Origin: Brasilonema sennae CENA114 | GTDB taxonomy: Bacteria > Cyanobacteriota > Cyanobacteriia > Cyanobacteriales > Nostocaceae | Direction of reading: 5' to 3' | Length of the DNA stretch: 64,000 nucleotides | Assembly (NCBI RefSeq): GCF_006968745.1 | Contig: NZ_CP030118.1 | Coordinates: forward strand, 4,042,674-4,106,673 | In this document: piece by piece, positions 43,443 through 52,277 of the stretch | Position numbering within the stretch: the stretch's first letter is position 1 | Layout of the letters: every line of letters starts with the position of its first letter | Notes under the pieces: model-generated | Told to the model about the DNA's origin: nothing | Database searches by the model: none | What the model saw: only the letters and a program-made list of their open reading frames with translations | Translations under genes and position numbers: made by a program

Positions 43443-45143
43443 ATGAACTCACAACCCCCACTGCCTAACAATGAATTGGATAGACTCAATTCACTGCGCC
43501 AGTATCAAATTCTTGACACTCATCCGGAAAAAGTCTTCGACGATTTAACCTTCCTAGCTGCACAAATTTGTCATACTCCAATTGCGATCATTAGCCTTCT
43601 TGATGGGAGTCGGCAGTGGTTTAAATCGAAGGTAGGTTTAACAGCACCTGAAACAAGTCGGGATCTTGCATTCTGCGCTTACACCATTTTGCAGGAGAAA
43701 CCATTAATCGTCAGAAATGCGTTGGCAGACTCTAGGTTTGCAACAAACGCCTTGGTACTAGGTGATCCGAACATTCGTTTCTACGCTGGCGCACCCCTGA
43801 TTACACCTGAGGGATTTAGACTTGGATCGCTATGCGTCATTGATATTATGCCTCGGGATTTGAGTCTGGAACAGGTGGAATCACTACGGGTATTGAGTAG
43901 TCAGGTGATGGCACAATTTGAGTTGCGGCGTCATGCGATAACTTTATCACATAATATTATTCAACAACAGCAGGCAGCACAACAGTTTCGTCAGCAACAT
44001 GATTTTATTGAAGTCTTCTACCGCCGAGGAGAAGAAAAGGCTCGAAAAGAAGACTACAAAGGAGCCATTCTAGACTTTAACGAGTTCTTGAGGCTCAATC
44101 CCAACGGCTTTAAGGCTTACTATAACCGAGGGCTTGCCCGTCAAAAGGTAGGAGACTACCAAGGTGCAATGATAGATTTTGATAAGTATCTGCAATTCAA
44201 TCCTAACGATGTTGAAGCTCGCCAAAATCGGGGGTTACTCCGCTTTGAGTTAGGAGACTACAAAGGAGCAGTTGCAGATTATAGTAACGCCATGCATCCC
44301 CTACCTAACAATTTGATTGCTGGTGATATGGGGTTTACTTACTCTGAAGTTGAAAAAAAAGAAGCAGTTGTAGAACACACCCATTATTTGGAAATCCATT
44401 CCAGTGATATGGATATGGACACTGATATCAATATCAGCCAGACTCACACTCACTCTATCTTGGAAAATGACAGTAACACATTTGAGGATAGCATCCAGTA
44501 TCTGCCATTTAATTCTGACGATGCGGAAGGTTACGTTACCTTAAGTCACACCCAATATCAGCCTGAAGAAAGTACCGCTACTCTGTTACTAAGTTCTAAT
44601 GAAGCCAAGTTATATCTTCAACGGGGTAATGCTCGTTGTGATTTGAATGATTATAGTGGCGCGATCGAGGATTACACACAATCTTTGAAGATGGATCCTC
44701 ACGATCCACAAGCATATGTCCGCCGGGGAAATGCTCGTTTTCTACTCAAAGACTATAGGGGTGCAATCGATGATTATACTCAGTGCTTGTGGATAAATCC
44801 GAATGATGCTAAGACTTACATTAGCCGAGGCAATGTTTATTGTGAATTAGAAGATTACACTGCCGCAATTAAAGATTACACTCAGTGTCTAGAATTGAAT
44901 TCCAACAATGCTGAAGCTTACATTAATCGAGCTAATGCTCGCTCTCGGCAAAAAGACTACCATAGTGCAATTGAAGATTACACCGACTTTCTACGGCTAA
45001 ATCCTAACGATGCTAAAGCTTATATTAGCCGGGGTAACGCCCGCTCTAAGCTCAAAGATTATAGCGGTGCTATTGAAGATTACAAAAGAGTTTGGTCAAA
45101 AGCCATTGAGCAATTACCTAAGCTTTCAAGCGAACAGATGTAA
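43443..45143 (+). CDS. GAF-domain protein with two TPR blocks
   Basis: 566 residues from the ATG at 43443; a TTG start seven codons earlier is possible. Residues about 10-165 form a GAF domain (LDTHPEKVFDDLTFLAAQIC, then FYAGAPLITPEGFRLGSLCV). A first TPR block of three repeats (NPNGFKAYYNRGLARQKVGD) follows, then an acidic low-complexity stretch of about 100 residues rich in His and Asp. A second block has five TPRs ending in NPNDAKAYISRGNARSKLKD. The GAF may sense a small molecule or light, and the TPRs bind protein partners; there is no kinase or cyclase output domain. Partners are unknown. Confidence 0.8.
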   Translation: MNSQPPLPNNELDRLNSLRQYQILDTHPEKVFDDLTFLAAQICHTPIAIISLLDGSRQWFKSKVGLTAPETSRDLAFCAYTILQEKPLIVRNALADSRFATNALVLGDPNIRFYAGAPLITPEGFRLGSLCVIDIMPRDLSLEQVESLRVLSSQVMAQFELRRHAITLSHNIIQQQQAAQQFRQQHDFIEVFYRRGEEKARKEDYKGAILDFNEFLRLNPNGFKAYYNRGLARQKVGDYQGAMIDFDKYLQFNPNDVEARQNRGLLRFELGDYKGAVADYSNAMHPLPNNLIAGDMGFTYSEVEKKEAVVEHTHYLEIHSSDMDMDTDINISQTHTHSILENDSNTFEDSIQYLPFNSDDAEGYVTLSHTQYQPEESTATLLLSSNEAKLYLQRGNARCDLNDYSGAIEDYTQSLKMDPHDPQAYVRRGNARFLLKDYRGAIDDYTQCLWINPNDAKTYISRGNVYCELEDYTAAIKDYTQCLELNSNNAEAYINRANARSRQKDYHSAIEDYTDFLRLNPNDAKAYISRGNARSKLKDYSGAIEDYKRVWSKAIEQLPKLSSEQM

Positions 45144-45146
45144 GTA

Positions 45147-45198
45147 GAAATTAAGTTGAGAGGGTTTTTCAATCGAAAAACTCTCTCAACTTAATTTC
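45147..45198. terminator. Bidirectional terminator between two TPR genes
   Basis: A 23-24-bp nearly perfect stem: GAAATTAAGTTGAGAGGGTT ... with the reverse AACTCTCTCAACTTAATTTC, loop about 4 nt, flanked by T-runs on both strands. It lies between convergent genes. Confidence 0.85.
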
Positions 45199-45213
45199 TC
45201 ACCCAAGAAAAGC

Positions 45214-46161
45214 TCACCAAAATGAAACAAGAGCTATTTCTGATAAATATAGAAGTTCCTGCCGTAAATTCTTCAACAAAGCTAAAGTTTTTTCGTATAA
45301 GGTGGTTTGTCCCAAGGTTGCAAAATATTTAACCGCGTTTTGTAAGTCCGGTATTGCAGCCTGTTCATAACCTAGCTCATGATAAGCTATACCTCGGTTA
45401 AAATAAGCATGAGCATCGTTAGGATTCAACTTCAGTGACTCAGTAAAATCCTGAATGGCATTTTTGTTATCTCCATTTTTGCCAGCAATACAACCTCGGT
45501 TAAAGTAAGCTCTATAATCCTGAGGATTAAGACGAATTGCTAGAGAAAAGTCGTAGTTGGCTGCTGGGAAATCTTGCAACTGGAAACGAGATATCCCTCT
45601 GTCATTGTAAATATCCGCAAGTAAAGGACTAGGGTAGGGAGAAATTTGACTTAAGGCTGAATTATAGTTTGCTATTGCTTGTTGGTGATTTCCCAACATA
45701 GCATTGGCAATCCCTCGGTTATAGTAGGCTCGGAAATCATAGGGTTTGAGTGCGATCGCCTCACTATTATCAGCGATCGCAGCCGGATAATTTCCCTGTC
45801 TGTACTGGGCAAGTCCACGGTTCACGTAAGCCTCAGCACCGTTTGGTGCATTTTTTATCGCCTGGTTGCAATCTGCTACCGCCTTCTGATAATCTTCTAA
45901 TTGAAGATAAGCGAAACATCGATTACTATAAGCCGCAGCAAAACTGCTCTGGCGCTCAATTGCTTGAGTGAAATCTTTGATAGCTTGCTGATAGTTGTCG
46001 TTCAGCACATTTTTGACTCCCATCTTAAAGAAGTCATCCCCTGTGACTTGGGTGCTGGCTGTAGCTGACAAGTGTATTGGTGAAATCAGCACAAAATAAG
46101 CAAGTACCACAGCAACACCAAACTCAAGCGTGAATCGAAAACAGCGATTCAAGCGATTCAT
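45214..46161 (-). CDS. TPR-repeat protein with N-terminal membrane anchor or signal
   Basis: 315 residues. An N-terminal hydrophobic segment (about 13-34) acts as signal peptide or anchor, then seven or so TPR units of the AYFNRGIAYHELG and AYVNRGLAQYRQG type. It resembles the TPR blocks of the convergent GAF gene, suggesting related origin. It probably serves as a scaffold on the periplasmic or lumenal side. Just downstream of petJ on the same strand, about 97 nt apart, but with no sign of a shared operon. Confidence 0.8.
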   Translation of the reverse strand: MNRLNRCFRFTLEFGVAVVLAYFVLISPIHLSATASTQVTGDDFFKMGVKNVLNDNYQQAIKDFTQAIERQSSFAAAYSNRCFAYLQLEDYQKAVADCNQAIKNAPNGAEAYVNRGLAQYRQGNYPAAIADNSEAIALKPYDFRAYYNRGIANAMLGNHQQAIANYNSALSQISPYPSPLLADIYNDRGISRFQLQDFPAANYDFSLAIRLNPQDYRAYFNRGCIAGKNGDNKNAIQDFTESLKLNPNDAHAYFNRGIAYHELGYEQAAIPDLQNAVKYFATLGQTTLYEKTLALLKNLRQELLYLSEIALVSFW

Positions 46162-46258
46162 AAGAATGTCTCACATTGCTAGCAGAACAAAATAGTAGGT
46201 AAGGCAAATGCCCTACCTATTAAGCTGATGCTTGTATTTAGACAACTAGTACTTATTT

Positions 46259-46594
46259 TTACTTCCAACCATTATCAGCTTGTCCGAGCACATATGCTGC
46301 TACATCTTCAATTTGCTCAGGTTTTAAACGACCTTTGAAGGCAGGCATGGCACCTTTACCTTTTGTCACTTGGGTGATAATAGCTTCTTCTGAGTACATA
46401 TCAAACTTTTGCAAAGCCTCTTTTTTTAAGGTTTTGGCAGCGTTAACTAAGTTCTTCCCACCCGCATGACACTGAGCGCAATTGGCACTGAAGAGTTTAG
46501 CTCCCTTAGCAGCGTCTGCTGCAAGAGCTGGAGAATTGAAGGCAAAGGTAAAAATTACCATCACCAACAACAATACTGAAAAAATCTTTTTCAT
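46259..46594 (-). CDS. petJ: Cytochrome c6 (cytochrome c553)
   Basis: 111 residues from the ATG ending at 46594; an in-frame upstream start lacks a signal-peptide beginning. Signal peptide of about 25 residues (ends ALA-ADAA). Haem site C39-AQ-C42-H43, axial methionine M83 in KGAMPAFKGRL. The mature protein of about 86 residues matches cytochrome c6, which carries electrons in the thylakoid lumen from the cytochrome b6f complex to photosystem I or terminal oxidase, and can replace plastocyanin when copper is short. Confidence 0.95.
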   Translation of the reverse strand: MKKIFSVLLLVMVIFTFAFNSPALAADAAKGAKLFSANCAQCHAGGKNLVNAAKTLKKEALQKFDMYSEEAIITQVTKGKGAMPAFKGRLKPEQIEDVAAYVLGQADNGWK

Positions 46595-46743
46595 CCCGTG
46601 TTCTCTGTGAAAAGGCATATTCTTTAAGAATCACCATAATTTTGATGTTTCCAGCAGTTTTTGTCAAACGACAGGCTGTCAAACTTGGCTACTACAAAAT
46701 GACTGCCAATATCGAAAAACTTCACGAAATTTTAACTTTAATT

Positions 46744-47065
46744 TCAAGACGCAATGATGAAACTGTCTCTTCGGTGAAAGTCAGCCTCAGTTCCTCGATG
46801 AGTCAACGCCCAGTAAGACACTTCATTTCTATATTTAATGACGGTGGTGATCGCAATTTCAAGGGCTTGCTCTGCTGGGATGATTTTATCTAAATTGACA
46901 TCCAACTCAAGTGTGAAACTGTCCGATAGAAACTCAACATGAAACGGGAGTGTTGTAAAAGCTGTTTCTTCTTGCATTCCTTGACGATACGCTTCAAAGC
47001 GATAGACATTCCAGTCTCCAGCTGGGGAGAGATTGAATTCCCAATACCGATCAGAATTCTTGACA
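46744..47065 (-). CDS. DOMON-like protein gene, exon 2
   Basis: 3' part of a gene split by a group II intron. Reading from 47065 it gives VKNSDRYWEFNLSPAGDWNV, then YRFEAYRQGMQEETA, and 77 further residues to the stop (ALTHRGTEADFHRRDSF). Alone it has no natural start. When joined to exon 1 (49194-49534) at the predicted junction, the codon GG|T is completed and one frame of 220 residues results. The product is a DOMON-like domain protein; the cyanobacterial family is uncharacterised and might bind sugars or haem. The gene overlaps the upstream kinase gene. Confidence 0.8.
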
Positions 47066-47108
47066 GTTAGAGTCGAGGGAAGGTACTATCCTTCGCCCCT
47101 CTCCTACA

Positions 47109-47142
47109 GAACCGTACGTGCCCGTTTCCGTGCATACGGCTC
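47109..47142 (-). ncRNA. Group II intron domain V
   Basis: 34 nt: GAGCCGTATGCACGGAAACG and the pairing arm ACGTACGGTTC, with the catalytic-triad stem and the GGAAAC loop region expected of domain V. It lies just before the domain VI stem and the 3' splice site. Confidence 0.9.
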
Positions 47143-47152
47143 CTAGATGTTC

Positions 47153-48670
47153 TTAGGGTTGTTGTTCCCTTTTGCCCATGTGGATATAGTCGTGACAGCT
47201 TTCGTGGACTGCTAGAAGGTTTTTGGGCTTCCAGTTTTGATGGTTACCATCTACGTGATGTAGGTGGACTTTTTCACCTTCAGTCATTTTGAGCTTGCAG
47301 TACCCGCATGTATGGTTTTGCTTCTTTAGAGCTTTAGAGGTTTCGTCTGTGTATAATTTACTGTTGCGTTCACTCCAGTAGATTAAATCTCCGTCGAATG
47401 GGGATTTATTACCTTTTACATTTATGTAGGCATTTTCTGAGTATGGGACGGCTGGAAAAGCTTTCTTTATTAAGCTTGTGCTCAATTCTTTGCTATTTTT
47501 CTTTTCCTTGTTGAATACTCTGAATGCTCTATGATTTATGTGCCAAAGTGAGAACTTTGATCCATCCATCTTGCAAAATTGGTGATAGTTTCTCCATCCT
47601 CTAACTAGTGGAGCCAGCTTTTCAGCTTTTTCACTAGAACCATAATTGGAGCAGTTGACAATGGCTTTTACTTTCTTGCGGAATGTTCTGAAGTTATCCA
47701 CTGATGGGACACTTCTGAATTTTCCATTTTTCTGTACTTTAAAATTCCATCCTAGGAAATCAAAGCCTTCTATCGTTGCTGTAACTTTGGTCTTTTTTTC
47801 ACTTACCTTCATTCCTCTTTCTGCTAGGAATGTGCTAATTCTTTCAAGTATTTTCTCAGCTTTGTCTTTTGGTTTGAGGATTATTACCATATCATCGGCG
47901 TACCGAATTGAGTAATGAATATCCTCTATACCGTTAAGCGCGATATTGGCTAGTAGCGGACTTACAACTCCACCCTGTGGTGTTCCTTGTTCTGGAAAGT
48001 CGGGATGTGTTCCTGCTTTTAGACATCGGAAAATTCCGAGTTTTACACCTTTAGGGGCTATCAATCTTTCCATGATAGCGGTGTGGCAAATCCTGTCAAA
48101 GCATTTTTCAATATCTAGCTCTATGACTCGCTTGTCCTTTCCATTTGCATAAGAGCGAAGGTTGTTGAACAGGATTTTTTGTGCGTCGTGTGCACTTCTA
48201 CCAGGTCTAAAACCATAGCTCCGTTCGTGGAAAGTTGCTTCATGTGCTGGTTCTAGTGCGTATTTGGCTAAGCATTGCCAAGCCCTGTCAGCAATAGTGG
48301 GGACTTTAAGAATCCGGGTTTTCCCGTCCTTTTTTGGAATCGGAATTTCCCGTAGTTTGCTATGATGCCACTTGTGAACGTGCTTAGAGAGTCGTTTTTC
48401 AAGTTCAAAGCGTTCCTTAAAATTAAGGGACTTTTTGCCATCAATACCCGCCGTCTTTTTACCAGTGTTGAGCTGTGTTACTTGTCGAATAGCAAGCATT
48501 CTTGCGGCTTTAGAATTCAGAATGAGTTTTTGTAAAGACCGCGTTTTTAGCAGGTCATTTGCTCTAACTGCTTGATACACCCGTTTTTGTAGGCGAAATA
48601 AATCAGCGCGGTATTGTTTCCACGGTTGATTTTTCCAAGATTCACTAGTGCCGTCACTGTGCCCAATCAT
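47153..48670 (-). CDS. ltrA: Group II intron reverse transcriptase/maturase with HNH endonuclease
   Basis: 505 residues, full length. N-terminal RT0 region (WKQYRADLFRLQKRVYQAVR), RT core with YGFRPGRSAHDA, TPQGGVVSPLLANI and the catalytic YADD near residue 258 (IRYADDMVII). Then the maturase/X domain (LAPLVRGWRNYHQFC) and a C-terminal HNH domain (about 455-500: CGYCK, LHHVDGNHQNW, CHDYIH). It assists splicing of its own intron and copies it into target DNA. No frame damage is seen, so the intron may be mobile. Confidence 0.95.
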   Translation of the reverse strand: MIGHSDGTSESWKNQPWKQYRADLFRLQKRVYQAVRANDLLKTRSLQKLILNSKAARMLAIRQVTQLNTGKKTAGIDGKKSLNFKERFELEKRLSKHVHKWHHSKLREIPIPKKDGKTRILKVPTIADRAWQCLAKYALEPAHEATFHERSYGFRPGRSAHDAQKILFNNLRSYANGKDKRVIELDIEKCFDRICHTAIMERLIAPKGVKLGIFRCLKAGTHPDFPEQGTPQGGVVSPLLANIALNGIEDIHYSIRYADDMVIILKPKDKAEKILERISTFLAERGMKVSEKKTKVTATIEGFDFLGWNFKVQKNGKFRSVPSVDNFRTFRKKVKAIVNCSNYGSSEKAEKLAPLVRGWRNYHQFCKMDGSKFSLWHINHRAFRVFNKEKKNSKELSTSLIKKAFPAVPYSENAYINVKGNKSPFDGDLIYWSERNSKLYTDETSKALKKQNHTCGYCKLKMTEGEKVHLHHVDGNHQNWKPKNLLAVHESCHDYIHMGKREQQP

Positions 48671-49193
48671 GCTCTACTACCTCGTTGTGTATTTCTGAAC
48701 ATCCTGCAACAGTTACGTTGCATCCTACCCGTGTTAAGGGAGTTCGGTATCCCGTCTTACTTACCCAAGGTTTTCGACCTTTCCTTGAGACCCTTAACCC
48801 GTTTTTCCTCGTTCCTCAATCAAAATTGTTTTGTGTTTTTAGGTGTAACCCTTTCAACCATTAGAATCCCTTACTCATGCTGCTTACCCTTGGATGTATC
48901 AGCGGGATTGTCTCTAATAAAGTCAGGTCTAGCTTATGTCCTGCTCGTACTTGGGTTGCTTTCTTAGGTTCAGTTTCACCATGAACACTCCTGTTAGCGC
49001 CAGTGTCACCGCATAACCGATGTCTGATTGCGCATTATGTCCAGCTTCACTCTGTAAGATTCCGAGCTTACTCGGTGTGGACATTAGAGTCACCTCTGAG
49101 TTTGAGGGGAGGGGCTTTCACCCTCATTTTGATTGAAGTTCAACCTCTTGCGAGGTTGGATAACTTATGAATTAGGCTATCAACGAGTCGCAC

Positions 49194-49534
49194 CCAAGGA
49201 AGAACTCAAAGCAGGTGTCTTTCCACAGTTCGTGCTTTCGTGCTGGTGTGTCTGATGGTGTAGGAATTGCAACTTCTTTCAAATCACCAACAAGGGCGTA
49301 CTGGATGGTGAATTGATTCGCTTGTCGGGCGATATTGCCTGTAATCTTTAAATTAGATATTGGTTCATACGAAGTAGGGTTCAAAACCTCACCCCTGCCC
49401 CTCTCCTTATTAATCAAAACCTCACCCCTGCCCCTCTCCTTATTAAGGAGAGGGGTGTCCGTAAGGACGGGGTGAGGTAATAACTGAGTATCAGCAGAAG
49501 GAAAGGGTTGCAAAGAAAACGTCTGGTTGCTCAT
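49194..49534 (-). CDS. DOMON-like protein gene, exon 1
   Basis: 5' part of the split gene: 113 codons plus two bases (CFEFFL, GG). Without splicing the frame runs seven residues into the intron and stops. Conserved parts are LKITGNIARQANQFTIQYAL and IPTPSDTPARKHELWKDTCF. Between the N-terminus and these lies an in-frame insert with two near-identical NKERGRGEVL stretches encoded by a dispersed hairpin repeat (49378-49480). The start overlaps the upstream kinase stop by 4 nt. Confidence 0.8.
49378..49480. repeat. Dispersed hairpin repeat inside coding exon 1
   Basis: Two tandem copies of CTCACCCCTGCCCCTCTCCT-TATTAA followed by GGAGAGGGGTGTCCGTAAGG and CGGGGTGAG. It is the same family as at 2.1, 2.5 and 15.0 kb. 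Its length keeps the host reading frame open and adds roughly 30 residues. Confidence 0.8.
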
Positions 49535-50703
49535 TTCATATCCTGAATGATGTTGCGAATCGTTGTTTCCTGAGATTCGATGCTTTGGGTGAGTTGAAAT
49601 TGGACAAGCGCCCTCGCAAGGTTGTGTTCTGAGTGTTTCACCTTGAAGTAGACATTTCCTGCTAAATAGTCAGTAAAGAATCTCAGTCCCAACTCAAACG
49701 CAATCAGACGGATTGCATCGTATATGTAAGCATAGTCATTCTCGGTGAGAAACGCCTTTGCCACAGAGAGATAGCCCTGTAGAATTCCCTGACACAAATC
49801 AGTATCGAAAGAAACGCTTTCCCACTGTTCAGTTTCTTCTCCAGCGAGATTGCAGCCCGATCGCAAACAATCGCCAATATCGTAATGTACCAAACCTGGC
49901 TTAACAGTGTCGAGGTCTATCACACTCACGGCTTGCTGGGTTACAGTGTCGAACATAACGTTATTGATTTTTGGATCACCGTGCATCAGGCGCAGTGGTA
50001 GGTTACCTGTGGCTTTGGCATTTTCAAGGACATGTGCGACGTTAGTGCGATCGCTCACAAATTGCAAGCAGTAATTCACCTCCGGCGATTGGCGCGGACT
50101 AGTTTTCGCCAAAACTTGCTCATAGTGCTGAAGATAAAGCGGCGTAATGTGGAACCCTTCTAGGGTGTCAGCAAGTTTTTCCGGCGGCAAGTCGCTGATA
50201 AGATTGTGGAACATCCCCAGAGCGTAGCCAATTTCTTGGGCGTGTGACTTATCGTGCATCGTGTCGAAAGACTGTGCGCCTTCAATAAAACTGATTGCCC
50301 GCCAAAACGAGCCCTCCGGGTTCGCAGTCGCTTCAAGCCGGGGAACCCGTCCAACGCGCTGCTCACCGTCAGCATCTCTCCAGTGATCTTGAGCATCCTT
50401 GGTTAACAACACCCGAGGTACTTCCCAGCGGCGGCTGAGACTTGCATTTTGTAGCCGTTTATGAATATGCTCAGTGAAGGTACGCATATTCTGCATAATC
50501 AGTTGTGGCTGACGAAATACCTGTGTGTTGATGCGTTGCAGAACAAAATGCTGTTCCTCTGGAGAATCTAGACTCACTAAAAAAGTATCGTTAATATTAC
50601 CACTTCCCAAAGATTGGACGTCCGTAACCTTCCCTTGTAGGGTAAATTGCTTGGCAATAGCAAAAAGATTGTCTGTATTCTGTGTCTTGAGTTCTTCTGT
50701 CAT
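49531..50703 (-). CDS. APH-fold sugar kinase (NahK-like)
   Basis: 390 residues of the aminoglycoside phosphotransferase fold. Near the start LGSGNINDTFLV forms the ATP-binding loop; the Brenner-type catalytic motif is LMHGDPKINNVMFD and the metal-binding motif is VSVIDLDTVKPG. The GSGNINDT start resembles N-acetylhexosamine 1-kinase more than antibiotic kinases. It forms an overlapping operon with the DOMON-like gene, and an AGE-type sugar epimerase lies 5 kb away, which fits amino-sugar or oligosaccharide metabolism, but no substrate is proven. Confidence 0.75.
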   Translation of the reverse strand: MTEELKTQNTDNLFAIAKQFTLQGKVTDVQSLGSGNINDTFLVSLDSPEEQHFVLQRINTQVFRQPQLIMQNMRTFTEHIHKRLQNASLSRRWEVPRVLLTKDAQDHWRDADGEQRVGRVPRLEATANPEGSFWRAISFIEGAQSFDTMHDKSHAQEIGYALGMFHNLISDLPPEKLADTLEGFHITPLYLQHYEQVLAKTSPRQSPEVNYCLQFVSDRTNVAHVLENAKATGNLPLRLMHGDPKINNVMFDTVTQQAVSVIDLDTVKPGLVHYDIGDCLRSGCNLAGEETEQWESVSFDTDLCQGILQGYLSVAKAFLTENDYAYIYDAIRLIAFELGLRFFTDYLAGNVYFKVKHSEHNLARALVQFQLTQSIESQETTIRNIIQDMK

Positions 50704-51209
50704 CTTCGTCTTTAACCTGCGCGACTCCCCACGTCATTGCACGAGGCAATACGAGATATCGTAGCTTAACTCAGATCTTGCACCTTCCCCTGAGTACGCC
50801 TTGAACTAAAGTACCCTGCGGGAAGCCGCCTCCGGCGTCTACAAGGCTCATAGTCAAAGTCCGTTAAAACGGACTGGAATGTATATTCAGTAAGCTTTAG
50901 CTTACTTGAATTTTAAGCCAAGAAATTTATTTCTTGGCGGATCCAAAAGCTGGTGCAAGATATGAGTTAACTCATCTCAGTGTTAAATGACTCCCTCCCC
51001 ATCGTAGCGCCCCTCTGGAGCCAGATGTGCCGATAACCTAATAACTGATAGCAAATAACTGTTAAAAGAAATGAGGTTTCGCATTAGAACTCATGAGTGG
51101 TAAAAAGTCAATACTCATGACCAATAACTAATGATTAAAGAAGTTTAGTCAAGGATTTTTTGGGATACCTTACTGATATAAAATCAGATTAACAGGTGTG
51201 CGAGGGATA
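50704..51209. other. Intergenic region with MITE-like element
   Basis: About 500 bp between divergent genes. It holds the MITE-like element 50775-50961 and, from 51030 to 51070, short TAACTGATA-type repeat units. The xisH promoter is presumably in the last 100 bp. Confidence 0.5.
50775..50961. mobile_element. MITE-like element with ATCTTGCACC termini, copy A
   Basis: 187 bp bounded by ATCTTGCACC and GGTGCAAGAT, a perfect 10-bp terminal inverted repeat. Inside are GTCCGTTAAAACGGAC, AAGCTTTAGCTTA and TTAAGCCAAGAAATTTATTT, all shared with copy B at 56654-57020. No coding capacity. Part of the GC-rich repeat family (50808-50850) is inserted near the left end. Confidence 0.75.
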
Positions 51210-51629
51210 ATGTTAGCCAAAGACCGATTCTACAAAGCACTCAAAAAAGGTCTTGAGAAAGAACAGTGGGTGATCACACATGACCCTTTGAGGATTTTGT
51301 TTACTGAGGAAGATGAAATTAGAGTTGACTTGCTTTCAGAACGGCTGTTAGTAGCTGAGAAATTCGGAGAAAAGATTGCAGTACAAGTCAAAAGTTTTTT
51401 GAGTGACTCAGCATTTTTTGATTTCCATATTGCTCTGGGTCAATATTTAAATTACCGTTTAATTTTAGAATTAAATAAGACAGAATACACCTTATATTTA
51501 GGTGTTCCTATTGCTGCTTATGAGTCATTTTTTCAACATGATTTACCCAAGGCGTCAGTGAGCAAATATCAAGTCAAACTGATTGTATACGATCCAGTGG
51601 ATGAGGTAATAGTCAAATGGAAAAATTAG
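51210..51629 (+). CDS. xisH: XisH-family protein
   Basis: 139 residues from the ATG at 51210 (MLAKDRFY); a GTG four codons earlier is less likely. It matches the XisH family: WVITHDPLRILF, AVQVKSFLSDSAFFDFHIAL, GQYLNYRLIL and YQVKLIVYDP...EVIVKW. In Anabaena XisH and XisI are needed with XisF for excision of the fdxN element. The E..QVKSF pattern also resembles PD-(D/E)xK nuclease folds. Most cyanobacterial copies are not next to an excision element, and none is seen here. Overlaps xisI by 13 nt. Confidence 0.9.
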   Translation: MLAKDRFYKALKKGLEKEQWVITHDPLRILFTEEDEIRVDLLSERLLVAEKFGEKIAVQVKSFLSDSAFFDFHIALGQYLNYRLILELNKTEYTLYLGVPIAAYESFFQHDLPKASVSKYQVKLIVYDPVDEVIVKWKN

Positions 51630-51952
51630 AATTTTATCGTCAGTGTATCCAAGAACTCTTGAAAGAATACAGCAAAAGTACACTGAGTAATGACGAAATT
51701 GAGGTGCAAACAATTTTTGATACACAACAAGATCATTATCAAATTGTTGATTTGGGATGGGATAAACATCGCCGCATCTACTACTGCGTTATGCATTTAG
51801 ATATTAAAGACCGTAAAATCTGGATTCAACGCAACCAGACTGATAAATTGATTGCTGATGAATTGGTAGCAATGGGTGTGTTAAAGAATGATATTGTGTT
51901 GGGTTTACAACCTGTGTACGTAAGAGAGTATACGGGCTATAGTGTGTCGTAG
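51617..51952 (+). CDS. xisI: XisI-family protein
   Basis: 111 residues, the family's normal length. Typical motifs are VQTIFDTQQDHYQIVDLGWD, KIWIQRNQTD and DIVLGLQPVYVREYTGY. It partners XisH, with which it overlaps. A second XisI lies at 52.7 kb. Function beyond excision control is not established for the family. Confidence 0.9.
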   Translation: MEKLEFYRQCIQELLKEYSKSTLSNDEIEVQTIFDTQQDHYQIVDLGWDKHRRIYYCVMHLDIKDRKIWIQRNQTDKLIADELVAMGVLKNDIVLGLQPVYVREYTGYSVS

Positions 51953-52046
51953 GGGTAAACAAATCTTGAATAGTTATTACTCATTCACAGAGATGGGCGT
52001 AAAAGTAACGTAGCTTAGTGCCAGTCATCGCACAAGGTTTTAACCT

Positions 52047-52277
52047 TTATTGGTGTTGAGTGCGTTGGCGTTGAGCAATTTGCATTAATAACCGTAATGC
52101 TTCGTTGACAGACTCATCAGTTGGAAATGCTTGTGCTACGTCAGGATCAAGTAATACGAGATTATTTCCAGCTTTATAGCGTTCTGCATACTTCCCCCGA
52201 ACACCACCTGTCATTTTGGAAAAGTCGTATTCAGGACGTAGCTCATCCTCAAACTCGTTTTCAGTCTCCTTCCTCAT
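52047..52277 (-). CDS. brnA: BrnA-type antitoxin
   Basis: 76 residues from the ATG ending at 52277, with GCGGAG a few nt upstream. It has EYDFSKMTGGVRGKYAERYK, then LLDPDVAQAFPTDESVNEAL, the pattern of small antitoxins that follow BrnT in cyanobacteria. It overlaps the 3' end of brnT by 17 nt. It would neutralise BrnT and repress the operon. Confidence 0.75.
   Translation of the reverse strand: MRKETENEFEDELRPEYDFSKMTGGVRGKYAERYKAGNNLVLLDPDVAQAFPTDESVNEALRLLMQIAQRQRTQHQ

Larger units (their letters stand above)
47066..49193 (-). mobile_element. Group II intron with reverse transcriptase
   Basis: 2128 bp on the minus strand. The 5' end is GTGCGAC (at 49193), the group II consensus; the 3' end is ...GACTCTAAC (47066), giving the AY end. 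Domain V is at 47109-47142, domain VI follows it, and the reverse transcriptase is encoded in the domain IV position. A possible EBS1 (CCAAGG, 48888-48893) can pair with the six exon bases CCTTGG before the 5' junction. The intron lies within a DOMON-like gene in sense orientation, so splicing would restore the host frame. Confidence 0.9.

Noticed and set aside
46642..46893. 83-codon forward frame opposite DOMON-like exon 2
   Set aside because: The minus strand carries the conserved sequence that joins exon 1; the forward frame is a shadow.
48614..48967. 117-codon forward frame in the intron's domain I region
   Set aside because: The region is structured intron RNA on the opposite strand; no start signal.
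51210..51952. xisHI as a marker of an excisable fdxN-type element here
   Set aside because: No XisF-type recombinase, no split gene and no element-scale direct repeats are seen around it.
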